From the NCBI GenBank assembly GCA_041662605.1, contig JBAZSD010000021.1:1-64000 (forward strand): 64,000 bases of DNA, written 5' to 3'. A model generated the notes under the pieces. The model did no database searches. It worked only from the letters and a program-made list of their open reading frames with translations, and was not told where the DNA came from. The position numbers and the translations under genes were made by a program. This stretch comes from Desulfomonilaceae bacterium. GTDB taxonomy: Bacteria > Desulfobacterota > Desulfomonilia > Desulfomonilales > Desulfomonilaceae. This document shows, in pieces, positions 1-9,567 of this stretch (positions within the stretch are counted from its first letter, which is position 1; each line of letters opens with the position of its first letter).

Positions 1-110
1 GCGCCAACCTCTAAAGAAAGCTGATAAACTTCCTTGAACTCAACGCCATATTTAAAACATCTTTGAAAAAATCGCGACAATAAAATCAAACTCAAGCTAT
101 TTTATCCCCC

Positions 111-176
111 CGTAACTGAATGGTTACGTTTTGACATGGTTTATGGTTGACTAACATCTCCAACTCGTAGCATAAT
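111..176 (+). promoter_or_regulatory. Candidate promoter and operator of the sigma54-type regulator gene
   Basis: A perfect 6-bp inverted repeat (CGTAAC at 111-116 and GTTACG at 123-128, 6-nt spacer) lies just before a possible sigma70-type promoter: TTGACT at 147-152 and CATAAT at 171-176, spaced 18 nt. That would leave a leader of about 80 nt before the ATG at 263. Seen by eye only; both boxes are 5/6 matches and such pairs occur by chance. Confidence 0.3.
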
Positions 177-262
177 TTAGGAAATGCTAAGAAGCGCTAA
201 AACCAACAATTCATAAAGTTGACCTCACAGCCAACCAGAGAACGTGGGGACGGGGAACAACA

Positions 263-3200
263 ATGCCTATGGGGACTATTAATCTTTCAAACGAAGAATT
301 AGCGATACTTTGCAGGTTTATGGGCTTTCCTGATTTTTTCTCTGTGGATTGGTTAACCGTATCTCATGATCTACTCCCTTCAAGATTAATTTCAGTAATC
401 TCATTTCTTGAAAAGCGGCGATGGATTTCCGTGAACTCGGAGCGACTTTACGAGTGGACACCAAAATTCCCACGAGAAGAAATCTTAAATGAAATTCCGG
501 CGCTGGAAATGTCTAGATATTACCGTGAAGCATTAAACACACTCATAGAACATTTGCCCAAATGTGGAGAAAGCTCGTTGAGGCTTGCCAAACAATGCCT
601 ATTAGCAGGAATTCAGAAAACCGATGTCGATATAATTTTTGAAGCGGCCATATTTCATGAAAGAAGTCACAACATCCGCTCAGCCATTGAACTGTATGAT
701 CACCTGTTATGCTTCGCTAGAGACCTCATTTTCGATAAGAAGGACGAGAACTCCTCTGACCTGTGTCAGATATTTATCAAGTCAGTCGAACGGCGTGCGT
801 CCCTTTCTCTGTTTCACCCCAATCTTAAAAAGGTCTATCATTTTCTCGGTCTAGCTTTAGATCTCGCCGTAAGCATCGGGGATGTCCGATCAGAGGCAGC
901 GTTACAACTATTGATTGGTCAAAACTGCTGGATGTCGTTTCAATATGATAATGCCTTGAACCATTTTCATCTCGGTTGGATGATTATCAATAAAATAGAC
1001 GACGACGAATTGCGTAAGAGAGGCCTTAAGTTACAGGGATTATCGTATTGGATTCGTGGTGAGTTGTCAAAAGCGATACAAGCTTATGAAGCTTCGTTGG
1101 GAGAACTGGAATTAGTGGCAGTCGAAGATTTTTCCCTTCTTACCGCTCTCAGCTTAACCCTCTGTTACAGCCAATTAGGCATGCCTCAGCGAGGACTGGG
1201 TCTTTCCGAAACCATTTACAATCAAGCCATGAAAAACGAAAACTGGCCAATTGCAGCCTACGCCTTGATTACCACAGGAACAATTCTTCTTCAAATCGAA
1301 CAGAGAAAAAACAGCTACAACTACTTTTCGATGGCCCTGGAATTATCAGCCAGGGAAGGGATCCCTATGGTAGAGGTTATTGCCGGCCTTGGTCTATCAG
1401 ATCTTGAATGTTTGGAAGGTAATTTCGACAAGGCAGCGGAATATTTCAAAGTCCTTTGGAAAATTCCCAAATCGAGTTGGTATCACGCACTCAACATTTC
1501 ACACACTTATGAAGCGGGCTTCCTGTTATACAGGAAGGGGATCTCACCGGTTGAGCTAAACCCCGTAATACATTATCTCAGTGAGATTACTAAGGAGCAA
1601 ACAAGCCCACTTGCCTATGGAATAGTCCGTAGGATGCAGATCAAACATTTGGAGGAAGACAAATCACCAAAAGAGAAATTGATGGCTCTTTTAGAACTTG
1701 AGAATTACGTCGAACAAATGGGACCAACTTTAGATCTGGCCAAAATAAGGATAGACATTGCCAGGATCTATCTCCAGATTAATAACTGGCAGCAGGCTGA
1801 AAATTATGGCAAAAAGGCGTGGGAATTTCTTAAACCTATCGGAAGAGGGGCCTTTCCGTCAGACCTGGAACATCTGATTCCGCACGAGAATGAACCCAGT
1901 GAGGATTTATTTTTCGACTTTCTCACAGAAATGAGTGTGGCGTTGGCGAACCAAGAGAATTTAGAACAGCTCTTGGCAAATATTATAACTTCCATATCAA
2001 GGCTGACGGGAGCCGAGCGGACCGCCATTTTCATAAAAAACAGGATTTCTCATACAATTGATTTAGCAGCTTCAAGAAATCTCATTAAAGAAAATATCAT
2101 CGATGAGAGTTTCAGGGAAGCCATGGAAATTATTGAATCTACTATAGATACCGCTGATAGCCAAACGACCTGGTATGAAATAAACAAATGTGAAGCCCAC
2201 ACTCCTCGCCGTGCAATCGTTATCCCTCTTATGATAGGCCACAAGGCCATTGGAGTCCTTTACCAAGACAGCCGTTTCTTCTCGTTTGACACAAACTCTT
2301 GCAGAATAAAAATGTTGTCACCTTTAGCTTCTCTGGTTGCAATATGCATGGATCGCTTCCACGCCTATGAGAAGATTGACAATCTCAACAAAAGACTCGC
2401 TTTGGGAAATAGGCATTCCAAAAGCGAAAAAGAAGAGGTTCAGCCCTTAGAAGAAATCTTAGGGGACAGCGATTCTATTATTAAACTCCACGGTCTTATA
2501 CGTAAAGTTGCGCCTACTCAATCAACTGTTCTCATTTATGGGGAGACGGGTGTAGGTAAAGAGCTTGTAGCCAGAGCGATACACCGCGAGAGTTTAGTGA
2601 GAAAAGGCCCGTTTATAAGAGTCAATTGCGCTGCCCTTCCAGATACTTTGATAGATAGCGAACTTTTCGGCCATGAAAAAGGTTCCTTTACTGGAGCGAT
2701 CAGGACTAAGCCGGGACGGTTCGAACTGGCAAACAAGGGTACTATTTTCCTGGATGAAGTCTCTGAGTTACCGCTCTCAACCCAGCGCAGATTACTTCGA
2801 ATATTGCAAGAGAAGGAATTTCAAAGAGTCGGGGGAACAGCTACGCTTCATTCTGACTTTCGCCTTGTAGCCGCAACGAATAAGAACCTCAAAGAGGAGA
2901 TTGATCAGAAAAGATTTAGGGCAGACCTTTTTTTTCGCATCAATGTTTTCCCAATAAACGTAATACCATTGAGGGAAAGGAAAAAGGACGTACCCCTACT
3001 TGCGGAACATTTTCTGAAACATTTTTGCGCTAAGTACAACAAGAGTTACCCGGGGATTAGTGACTCTGAAATGGAAAAATTAGAGGCTTATTCATGGCCG
3101 GGAAACATAAGAGAACTCTCAAATGTAATAGAACAATCGGTCATTTTAGGTGAGTCTCAAATAGGTTTCCCAGATCAGGGAATTTATGAAGACCTAAAGA

Positions 3201-3385
3201 CTCAGGATAATTTACTGATGGATATGAAAGAGATGGAAAGGGCCCATATAACCAAAGCACTAAAAAGGGCCAACGGAAAGATCGGTGGGCGGAACGGCGC
3301 ATCGACCATTTTGGGCCTCAAAAGGACGACCCTAATCCATAGAATGAAAAAACTCGGGATCGCGGTACAAAAGAACCCATCGTAG
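263..3385 (+). CDS. TPR-GAF-AAA+ sigma54-dependent transcription activator
   Basis: Transcription activator of 1040 residues for sigma54 RNA polymerase. Order of parts: an N-terminal helical/winged-helix-like region, TPR-like repeats (about 100-530), a GAF-like domain (about 550-700), an AAA+ sigma54-interaction domain (about 725-960) and a Fis-type HTH at the C-terminus (about 985-1030). Walker A reads GETGVGKE near residue 759. The sigma54 contact loop reads GSFTGA near 806 in place of the usual GAFTGA, with Phe and Thr kept. The Walker B region reads IFLDEV. There is no response-regulator receiver domain, so the signal is probably a small molecule or protein sensed by the GAF or TPR part. 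Start ATG at 263 follows a GGGGA-type ribosome site. It stands alone, with a dead transposase downstream, so its targets are not evident. Confidence 0.9.
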   Translation: MPMGTINLSNEELAILCRFMGFPDFFSVDWLTVSHDLLPSRLISVISFLEKRRWISVNSERLYEWTPKFPREEILNEIPALEMSRYYREALNTLIEHLPKCGESSLRLAKQCLLAGIQKTDVDIIFEAAIFHERSHNIRSAIELYDHLLCFARDLIFDKKDENSSDLCQIFIKSVERRASLSLFHPNLKKVYHFLGLALDLAVSIGDVRSEAALQLLIGQNCWMSFQYDNALNHFHLGWMIINKIDDDELRKRGLKLQGLSYWIRGELSKAIQAYEASLGELELVAVEDFSLLTALSLTLCYSQLGMPQRGLGLSETIYNQAMKNENWPIAAYALITTGTILLQIEQRKNSYNYFSMALELSAREGIPMVEVIAGLGLSDLECLEGNFDKAAEYFKVLWKIPKSSWYHALNISHTYEAGFLLYRKGISPVELNPVIHYLSEITKEQTSPLAYGIVRRMQIKHLEEDKSPKEKLMALLELENYVEQMGPTLDLAKIRIDIARIYLQINNWQQAENYGKKAWEFLKPIGRGAFPSDLEHLIPHENEPSEDLFFDFLTEMSVALANQENLEQLLANIITSISRLTGAERTAIFIKNRISHTIDLAASRNLIKENIIDESFREAMEIIESTIDTADSQTTWYEINKCEAHTPRRAIVIPLMIGHKAIGVLYQDSRFFSFDTNSCRIKMLSPLASLVAICMDRFHAYEKIDNLNKRLALGNRHSKSEKEEVQPLEEILGDSDSIIKLHGLIRKVAPTQSTVLIYGETGVGKELVARAIHRESLVRKGPFIRVNCAALPDTLIDSELFGHEKGSFTGAIRTKPGRFELANKGTIFLDEVSELPLSTQRRLLRILQEKEFQRVGGTATLHSDFRLVAATNKNLKEEIDQKRFRADLFFRINVFPINVIPLRERKKDVPLLAEHFLKHFCAKYNKSYPGISDSEMEKLEAYSWPGNIRELSNVIEQSVILGESQIGFPDQGIYEDLKTQDNLLMDMKEMERAHITKALKRANGKIGGRNGASTILGLKRTTLIHRMKKLGIAVQKNPS

Positions 3386-3427
3386 TCCGCAGAACACCAT
3401 ATGGAGCCGCTTTCCCAAGTTCGGAAA

Positions 3428-4085
3428 TCATGACATCATGAACGAACGCCTCTTCTGTTCAGGCTTTCCCTTGGACCGAAGTTTTCGTCCAGAGTTCTTG
3501 AATCTCCCGACCAATTCCTTTTTCTTTGTGTCTGCTGATATGACGGGTTGCTTCTCGTCCAGATACGCCTTGGCTTTCAAGTTGATGCGCTCAAATTGAG
3601 CATTACGGTCCGGATGTGATGTCCCTTCTATGGTCTTCTTGTTTGCCTAAAGACTGTACCCCATTTCGTGGAGAAAAGCTCGGCAACCATACTGCGATTT
3701 GTCCTGTGGCCCATATTTTGGAGTTCATCCGTTAATTTTCTGACACTCTTCCACGTCCATTTTAATGGCGACTCTGGATCGCCACAGGTGGATGGTTTTA
3801 TGAGTAAGTTCCAAACCCCCTTTAAGCGTGGGGGTCTTTTTCTACTGTCTTCTTTCGGCCCGCACCCTTTCTGTGAAATCGCCCTGTGAGAAGAATTTCA
3901 GGTTGCTTCAGTTCTTTAATGCCCTCAGCGATTGCTCGAAGCGAAACGCCTGCCTCGCGATTGACTTCCGATTATACCGACATATCCGAAACATTCGGCT
4001 TCTGCGGCCACCGACAGGCGTCTTACCGGTTCATCTACAATTGCAACTAGAAGATCGAATCCTTTCTTGATATAAGAGCACTCAT
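3428..4085 (-). pseudogene. ISAzo13-family transposase fossil (N-terminal half, frameshifted)
   Basis: Reading the minus strand in shifting frames gives successive blocks typical of ISAzo13-family transposases: an N-terminal block with DEPVRRLSVAAEA, then GDPESPLKWTWKSVRKL (about 3720-3780), then EGTSHPDRNAQFERINLKAK and ISADTKKKELVGRFKNSGRK (about 3470-3630). At least three frame changes and an in-frame stop separate them. The catalytic C-terminal half is missing, and homology stops near 3450. I saw no terminal inverted repeats or target duplication. The remnant fills almost the whole gap between the sigma54 regulator and the UbiB-type kinase. Small plus-strand ORFs across it are shadows. 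Family name comes from memory of the consensus; the decayed state is seen directly. Confidence 0.8.
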
Positions 4086-4271
4086 ACGCACGGTCTATAG
4101 TAAAAATACCATAAGTTGTAACACTTACTTGATGACATTCACTAAGTGGGATTTAACCCTCGGTTTTGGCTACAATTCAGCGCCTGTTGATTTTTGTCAT
4201 AACTCGCATTTTAATGAATTATTTACGAATCTTGGCTTTCTAACCAAAATTATGACTTAACGAGGTTTGCG

Positions 4272-5948
4272 ATGGTTCTTCCCATAAAGACAGCTCATCT
4301 CAAGCGATATAGAGACATTGCCTTGCTACTGGTGAGATACGGCTTCTACGATATCGCGAGGAAAACCGGTCTCGACAAGATGCTTGAAAAAAGCCAACGC
4401 GAGGCATCCAGAGTAACATTGGAAGGGGAAGAACTGGCCAGGGACCTTGAGACCTTGGGGCCGACTTTCGTGAAGCTGGGACAATTTCTTTCTACCAGAC
4501 CCGATATACTTCCTCGAGAATACGTTGACGCTTTAGGGCGTCTTCAAAGCGAGGTCAAAGGTTTCCCTTTCGAGCAGGCTCAGGAGACTGTAAAGGCCGA
4601 GTTGGGAACAGAAGTTTCAGTGGCGTTCAAGGAATTTGACCCAGAACCCATTGCAGCCGCTTCCATCGGTCAGGTCCATCGCGCTCTGACTCTCGACGGC
4701 CGGACCGTGGTCGTCAAGGTGCAAAGGCCAAACATCCGGGAAACTGTTATGACTGACCTGGAAGTAATTGGCGCTATCGCCGGGTTTGTCCAAAAAAATA
4801 CCGAGATCGGTGAGTTGTATGGTGTCGATGACATGTTTCAGGAATTCAATAGCAGCATGTTGCGCGAACTCGACTACTTGCAGGAAATGAGAAATTTGAT
4901 CACCCTTAGGAAAAACCTTCAGGAATTTAATAACATCGTGGTCCCCATTCCAATTGAAGCGCTTACTACCCAACGAATTCTGACAATGGGTTTCATAGAG
5001 GGTACAAAGATAACGCTATTGTCCGATTCCATCCAACCCAGCCTTGACCGGACTCTGTTACTGGAAGACACCTTTCGGGCATATTTGAAACAAATCCTGG
5101 TTGACGGCTTCTTTCACGCGGATCCCCATCCTGGCAATCTTGTGCTTACGAAGGATGGCCGAATCGGGATACTGGATCTGGGAATGGTGGCTCGGATTAC
5201 GCCCGGGATGAGGGAAAAGCTGATACGATTTCTGGTTGCCATGAGCAACGGTGAACCTGAAGATGCGGCTCGCATCGCCGCTTCAATTGGCGAGAAGATG
5301 GACAACTTCGACGCATCCAAGTACTATCGTCGTACGGTTGAACTCATTTTCCGATACGGTAATACAACTCTGGGACAAATTCAGATGGGGAAGTTGATTC
5401 TTGAGTTCACGAGTGTGGCCAGGGAATGCGGAATAAGGGTCCCAAAGGATCTTGCTATGCTCGGCAAGACAATTCTGCAACTGGACCAGGTCGCCGCGGC
5501 CCTGGACCCTGACTTCGACCCCAATTCCAGCTTACGTAAATATGCTGGACAGATTATGCTTCAGTATCTAACCGGCCGTGTCACTGTTGGCAATGTTATT
5601 TCGGGAATTTGGGAATTTAAGGATTCGATTAGCAACCTGCCCAAGTCTTTAAGCTCCGTGCTGGAGCAAATGGCCATTAACAGGTTCCAGGTAAAAGTTG
5701 ACCTGCTTGATGAAAACAGATTTGTAGGTGGAATGCAAAAAATTGCCAACAGAATCACTTTAGGATTATTGTTGGCGTCCCTAATCATCGGAGCCGGATT
5801 AATGGCGCGGCTACCTACCACTTTTCAGATTCTGGGCTATCCTGCCATAGCAATCATATTTTTTCTTATAGCTTCGGCGGGAGCCGTCATCCTGATACTA
5901 CACATTTTAATTTACGACGAAAAACCCAAAAAACTGAAAAAGAAATGA
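4272..5948 (+). CDS. ABC1/ADCK/UbiB-family atypical protein kinase-like protein
   Basis: Member of the ABC1/UbiB atypical kinase family, 558 residues, the usual length. The family is linked to isoprenoid-quinone metabolism and acts at the membrane; in an anaerobe the likely link is menaquinone, but this is inference. Seen motifs: the KxGQ signature (VKLGQFLSTRPD), the Ala-rich loop (AAASIGQVH) that replaces the Gly-rich loop, the ATP lysine (VVVKVQRP), the catalytic loop (GFFHADPHPGNL) and the metal motif DLGM. Two hydrophobic helices close the C-terminus (about 490-550). Start ATG follows ACGAGG with good spacing. Monocistronic: a dead IS lies upstream and a remnant downstream. Confidence 0.9.
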   Translation: MVLPIKTAHLKRYRDIALLLVRYGFYDIARKTGLDKMLEKSQREASRVTLEGEELARDLETLGPTFVKLGQFLSTRPDILPREYVDALGRLQSEVKGFPFEQAQETVKAELGTEVSVAFKEFDPEPIAAASIGQVHRALTLDGRTVVVKVQRPNIRETVMTDLEVIGAIAGFVQKNTEIGELYGVDDMFQEFNSSMLRELDYLQEMRNLITLRKNLQEFNNIVVPIPIEALTTQRILTMGFIEGTKITLLSDSIQPSLDRTLLLEDTFRAYLKQILVDGFFHADPHPGNLVLTKDGRIGILDLGMVARITPGMREKLIRFLVAMSNGEPEDAARIAASIGEKMDNFDASKYYRRTVELIFRYGNTTLGQIQMGKLILEFTSVARECGIRVPKDLAMLGKTILQLDQVAAALDPDFDPNSSLRKYAGQIMLQYLTGRVTVGNVISGIWEFKDSISNLPKSLSSVLEQMAINRFQVKVDLLDENRFVGGMQKIANRITLGLLLASLIIGAGLMARLPTTFQILGYPAIAIIFFLIASAGAVILILHILIYDEKPKKLKKK

Positions 5949-6066
5949 ACAGTTTGACAATAGAACCGATAGCTAAAAAATATCCACCCGATTTTGACAA
6001 CCATTCTGACAAAACTCATAGTGATTTCTAGAACCATGATCGAATGGTTCCTGTTGGATAGAATCC

Positions 6067-6367
6067 ATGCATGAGAAATCAGAAAACGATCCTTTCTGGA
6101 GTTGGCACGCCGATGTGTTTCATGTGGAAAGGCGCAAGCTCGTATTGATAACAAACGACACGACTTTGTTAGCAATGTTCGTCCCTGCCCTCAGAAAAAA
6201 AGATTTTGAATCATTTCATAGCGTGATTGGGGAACATCTGTTCAAGAATTTACTGTATGAATATTTATGAATTAAGCCATGATTTGAATAGAGTCACATT
6301 CAGCGCACCAAACCGGAGGCGCCCAATTGATGTGTTCAAAGAAAAATTAAATGATCCGGCTAAGTGA
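6067..6367 (+). pseudogene. DUF6933-like gene remnant (two out-of-frame pieces)
   Basis: The first piece (6067-6270) encodes WHADVFHVERRKLVLITND followed by FVPALRKKDF, which resembles the core of small DUF6933-type proteins of unknown function. A second overlapping piece in another frame (6257-6367, 36 codons) ends with APNRRRPIDVFKEKL, which resembles the usual C-terminal block of the same family. The N-terminal start block and the middle are absent, no ribosome site precedes 6067, and an in-frame stop lies just upstream. I read this as one gene with an internal deletion or frameshift. Family identity is from memory and only moderately sure. The rest of the 5949-6436 gap shows nothing else. 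Confidence 0.4.
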
Positions 6368-6436
6368 CGGCCTATAAGCGCAGCCGATTGTCTCATTCCT
6401 GTCGCCACATCAAGTTAAAGGAGGATTTCATAGCTT

Positions 6437-7177
6437 CTATCGCCCTTCGAAGAAGGCTATGGCCCTCTGAAGTTCCGAGAACTCGTAGATAATGTAATCC
6501 GGCTCAACCCCTTCCGCAGTTTTCCGTCCCTGATTGGAGGAAAAGAATACCGTTTTGATTCCCAATTGTTTAGCCCCGTAAATATCGCGGTACATGTCGT
6601 TTCCTACAAAGATGACGTTCTCAGGTCGCAGGTCGAGCACGCTCAAGGCTGCCTTGAATATCCGTTTGTCCGGCTTTCTGAAACCCAAGTCGCCGGAGAC
6701 GATGATGGGATGGAAGTAGGCGTCAATGCGAACCGCCCTCATTTCCCACAGCGCCCAAGCGCTTTGGGCGTCGGAAAGGGCCGCCAGTTTGAAACGTTGG
6801 AACAGTTCATCCAGAACGTTCTGCACTTCAGGATAAAGCTGCAATCGGAAACGAGATAACCCCCGGAACATTTCCGCTAAAAAAAGAGGCGTCCAACGCA
6901 GTTTATCAGGAGGCAAGACACTGGACGCTTCCGGCCTACGCCGGAGGAATTCCCTCCACACCTCCACGGCGTCGAACTCAGGGAAGGCTTCGGCGCTTGC
7001 CCTTTTCTGTTCGTTCATTATACGGAAATATTCGTCTCGCGCCTCCCACCGGTGGACATATATCCCCTGGTACGTAAGGAAATGGCTAATGCCTCGATAG
7101 ATTTCCTCGGCGCCTTCATCAGTATGGATATCGATAAGTGTGCCGTTGACGTCGAAAAGGATTCCCTTAATCTTCAT
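6437..7177 (-). CDS. HAD-superfamily hydrolase
   Basis: Haloacid dehalogenase-like hydrolase of 246 residues with a helical cap after motif I. Motif I reads FDVNGTLID: the nucleophile Asp is present, but the second Asp (acid/base of HAD phosphatases) is Asn, as in some type II haloacid dehalogenase-like proteins, so simple phosphatase activity should not be assumed. Motif II is a Ser after LAAL, motif III is the Lys in GFRKPD, and motif IV reads VGNDMYRD. The start overlaps the stop of the upstream kinase-like gene by 4 bp (ATGA type), so the two are translationally coupled on the minus strand. Substrate unknown. Confidence 0.85.
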   Translation of the reverse strand: MKIKGILFDVNGTLIDIHTDEGAEEIYRGISHFLTYQGIYVHRWEARDEYFRIMNEQKRASAEAFPEFDAVEVWREFLRRRPEASSVLPPDKLRWTPLFLAEMFRGLSRFRLQLYPEVQNVLDELFQRFKLAALSDAQSAWALWEMRAVRIDAYFHPIIVSGDLGFRKPDKRIFKAALSVLDLRPENVIFVGNDMYRDIYGAKQLGIKTVFFSSNQGRKTAEGVEPDYIIYEFSELQRAIAFFEGR

Positions 7178-8184
7178 GGCAGTGCCCTCAGAATCTGTTT
7201 GGCCTCATTTACGAGGCGCCGGCGGTAGTCCTGGTTAATCCAGGTATTTCGAGCGATCCTTAGCAGGGTGATCCCCATATAAAACGGTGTACGCCGGGTG
7301 ATGGCCCTGAAGGCGCTCATTCTATCGGGAAAGTGGCAACAATATTCCCAGAGAAAATGCCCGATGAAGGGTTCCGCCGCGTGATGGTCCCCCGTGCCCT
7401 GTAAGAAGAAATGCTTTAGTTCGCCGCAAAGCCTACCAAGATCGAACGAGCGGTCGGCCCATTGCATACGCTCCAGGTCAATGGCCATGATGTTGTCGCC
7501 CCTGCCTATCAGGAAGTTGGACGGGGTGACGTCGCCGTGGACCAGAACCGCCCGGTCTTCCCACATGCATCCCCGGTAGCGCCATGCCTCGCGCAGGTGG
7601 TACAGTTCGCCGGAATGTTCGTGTCCCATGCCCCACTTGACGATGAGCGAATTGAGCAACCGCCCCATATAGGCATAGCTGTGGTCGAAGTTGACAGGCC
7701 AATCGCCCGCCGTAAGGTTGTGCATAGACGCCAGGAAATGCGCCAGGGCGGAGAGTTTGCGATACAGTCGGTCACGCCTGGCCAAGTGAATGGCGTCGTT
7801 TATAACTTCGCCCAGAAGACCCCCATCCAGGTATTCCACAATCAGAGCGGCGCCTATGGCCGGGATAAACCCCAGGGGTTTGACCACACAATGCGGGGGC
7901 GTATCAAAGCCCAGGGAGCGGAGGAATAGGAGGTTGTTGTATTCCGTTTCCCCCGTTTGGGAAGGGTACGAACTTGGATTACGTTTAACGGGATGAAATT
8001 TCCCTATCACTCGGGCGCCGCTGTGTTCCTCCTCGTAAAGGTACACGTGACGGGAGTTGGGCGGTTGGAATACACGGAAGACGGCATGATGTGGGGAAAC
8101 GCCCAATTGAGGAATGATCTTATCCCGCATATAAGCGTAAAGGGGATCGTCTTGGGCGAGATGTCCGAGATACCTGCCGATCAT
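7174..8184 (-). CDS. APH/choline-kinase-like phosphotransferase
   Basis: Phosphotransferase of the aminoglycoside phosphotransferase (APH) fold, 336 residues from the ATG at 8184, which has GGAG seven bases upstream. A TTG 21 bp earlier would add seven residues. The catalytic Brenner motif is clear: VHGDVTPSNFL, followed by the metal-binding DLE and a run (DRSFDLGRL) typical of bacterial small-molecule kinases. The substrate cannot be read from sequence. It is the first gene of a two-gene unit with the HAD hydrolase behind it (4-bp overlap), so a linked phosphoryl-transfer function on the same small molecule is a reasonable guess. Confidence 0.8.
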   Translation of the reverse strand: MIGRYLGHLAQDDPLYAYMRDKIIPQLGVSPHHAVFRVFQPPNSRHVYLYEEEHSGARVIGKFHPVKRNPSSYPSQTGETEYNNLLFLRSLGFDTPPHCVVKPLGFIPAIGAALIVEYLDGGLLGEVINDAIHLARRDRLYRKLSALAHFLASMHNLTAGDWPVNFDHSYAYMGRLLNSLIVKWGMGHEHSGELYHLREAWRYRGCMWEDRAVLVHGDVTPSNFLIGRGDNIMAIDLERMQWADRSFDLGRLCGELKHFFLQGTGDHHAAEPFIGHFLWEYCCHFPDRMSAFRAITRRTPFYMGITLLRIARNTWINQDYRRRLVNEAKQILRALP

Positions 8185-8699
8185 CGTGAAGCTCCGGACT
8201 TGCAAAAAATCTTAGCCAACCATACCGCCTATGATGAAGGCGCTGCGGCGCGGGAATGTCCAATCACAACACTATGGCACAGAAGCCCAAACGAACAAAG
8301 AGAAAGCATCCCAATTACATAGCTGTTACTCAAGATCCAGGAATCTGTGAAGGAACTCACAAAAAGCTCAATTTTTGCGCCTAACCGCCTGGAAGTTGGA
8401 TTTGCCCCTTATGAGTCAGCAAACCTACACTTTTTCCCCTTTATCGGGGAGCCTTTCAAGAGGCGGCTGTAACGGTCTATCGTGTGGCGGTTCGGGAGAC
8501 CGGGCATTCTAAGATAGCTTAACCGACTTAACCTGTTACCATATTATGATATAAATTTAGATACATAGGATAATAATATGTATCTATTTATATTATTTAT
8601 GAATATGTTTCATTTATAAATCAGCGGAACATCTTTAGTGTTTCGTTGTCACTACTCAACAATGAGAAAAAATCCTGACGGAGAAAGAAGGTATTGCAG
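8185..8699. other. Intergenic region, AT-rich in its second half
   Basis: No convincing gene. The first 350 bases are ordinary and carry the promoter area of the leftward APH/HAD pair. From about 8540 to 8625 the DNA is very AT-rich and holds a perfect inverted repeat, listed separately. No tRNA or riboswitch was recognised. Confidence 0.5.
8558..8586. promoter_or_regulatory. 9-bp perfect inverted repeat, operator-like
   Basis: TAGATACAT (8558-8566) and ATGTATCTA (8578-8586) form a perfect inverted repeat with an 11-nt AT-rich spacer, about 115 bp before the small gene at 8700. The geometry suits a dimeric repressor site. A broken TetR-family gene lies 1 kb downstream, but no link is shown. 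Confidence 0.35.
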
Positions 8700-8930
8700 A
8701 TGAAACGCATCAAACAGCTTATTATCGCAGCCCACACCCTTCTGAAAACGAATGTTGATGTCGAAGCCTTCAGGAGTTGGAAAAAGAGTTCTATAGCGGC
8801 GCTTGTTGCTTTGTTGGGTCCTTCACATTACTACACCGAGAATTTTTTGAGATTCACAAAGGAAAAGAACCGTCGGGGCCTGCTGGCTGGAGCGGGGATA
8901 CTGACAGCGGTCGAGGAACAATTCGCTTAG
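8700..8930 (+). CDS. Small protein resembling a detached N-terminal domain
   Basis: Encodes 76 residues from the ATG at 8700, which has GAAAGAAGG upstream. The pattern FRSWKKSSIAALVALLG, then YYTENF, then GAGILTAVEE recalls the helical N-terminal domain that precedes various C-terminal domains in larger bacterial proteins, where a Trp-containing helix is followed by a GxGIL helix. Here the frame stops straight after that domain, so it is either a stand-alone version or a gene cut off by deletion. Nothing on the plus strand continues it. No function assigned. Confidence 0.45.
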   Translation: MKRIKQLIIAAHTLLKTNVDVEAFRSWKKSSIAALVALLGPSHYYTENFLRFTKEKNRRGLLAGAGILTAVEEQFA

Positions 8931-8987
8931 AACCTGAATTGACACAATAGACAAATGTTGGGGCGGCGTCACTGATTCTGACTGGAA

Positions 8988-9341
8988 TTATTCAAATTTC
9001 TCGTCACTCACACCCTCGAGTTCCATGAGCCTCCGCTCTTGCTCCTTGAGCGATTCTTCCAGTTGTCTGAGTCGGTTCCTGAAATATACTAAAGCCGACC
9101 CGACAAGTCCCACAAACAGTAGGCAAACAACAAAGATGTTGTCAATCTTGTCCGCGAAGAGCGCCGATAAGAGCGGAGCCATCACCAGATACGTAAAAAT
9201 TACCCCTTTCAGTTCGTCAAGCTGTTGGCTCGGAAGGTCTTTCATGACCATAACCTCAAAGGGTTTCCAATTTGAGTTTACTGATCCGCCATCTTGGTGA
9301 TTCGGACCTTGCTCAGCTTTTCCAGACTCTTCCGCCTCCAT
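8988..9341 (-). CDS. Small two-helix membrane protein with coiled-coil tail
   Basis: Encodes 117 residues with no recognised family. A polar N-terminus is followed by two hydrophobic segments (about 48-62 and 67-88) and a highly charged C-terminal coiled coil (RLRQLEESLKEQERRLMELE). Probably a small inner-membrane protein with a cytoplasmic or periplasmic coiled coil. Oddly, the frame stays open about 110 bp upstream of the ATG at 9341 and reads protein-like (TVRWFTPGPNPDFRQDAEKI), yet no ATG, GTG or TTG was seen before the stop. The gene may have lost its true 5' end. It is transcribed against its neighbours. Confidence 0.5.
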   Translation of the reverse strand: MEAEESGKAEQGPNHQDGGSVNSNWKPFEVMVMKDLPSQQLDELKGVIFTYLVMAPLLSALFADKIDNIFVVCLLFVGLVGSALVYFRNRLRQLEESLKEQERRLMELEGVSDEKFE

Positions 9342-9567
9342 TTCATTGAGAATCTTTTCCGCATCCTGTCTGAAGTCCGGATTAGGCCCCGGAGTGAACC
9401 AGCGAACCGTTGTCGGGCTGCTGAAAAAGCATGTATTTGCAGATCTCTGAGCCTATCTCACGGCGCCATACCCGGTCAAGCACAATATTCCGCAAGGCGC
9501 CTAGCCATTGACTCTTACTAACTGAAGATTTATTTCGTACCATATGGTCGGTACTATAGAAGGAAAA

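Noticed and set aside
3668..4070. Plus-strand ORFs of 73 and 80 codons
   Set aside because: They lie opposite the transposase fossil, have no ribosome sites and no family features.
7462..7929. 155-codon plus-strand ORF
   Set aside because: Antisense shadow of the APH-type kinase gene, which has clear motifs.
8440..8520. Possible tRNA-like or terminator fold (GGTTCGGGAGACC)
   Set aside because: No acceptor stem, no anticodon arm; the arms do not close into a cloverleaf.
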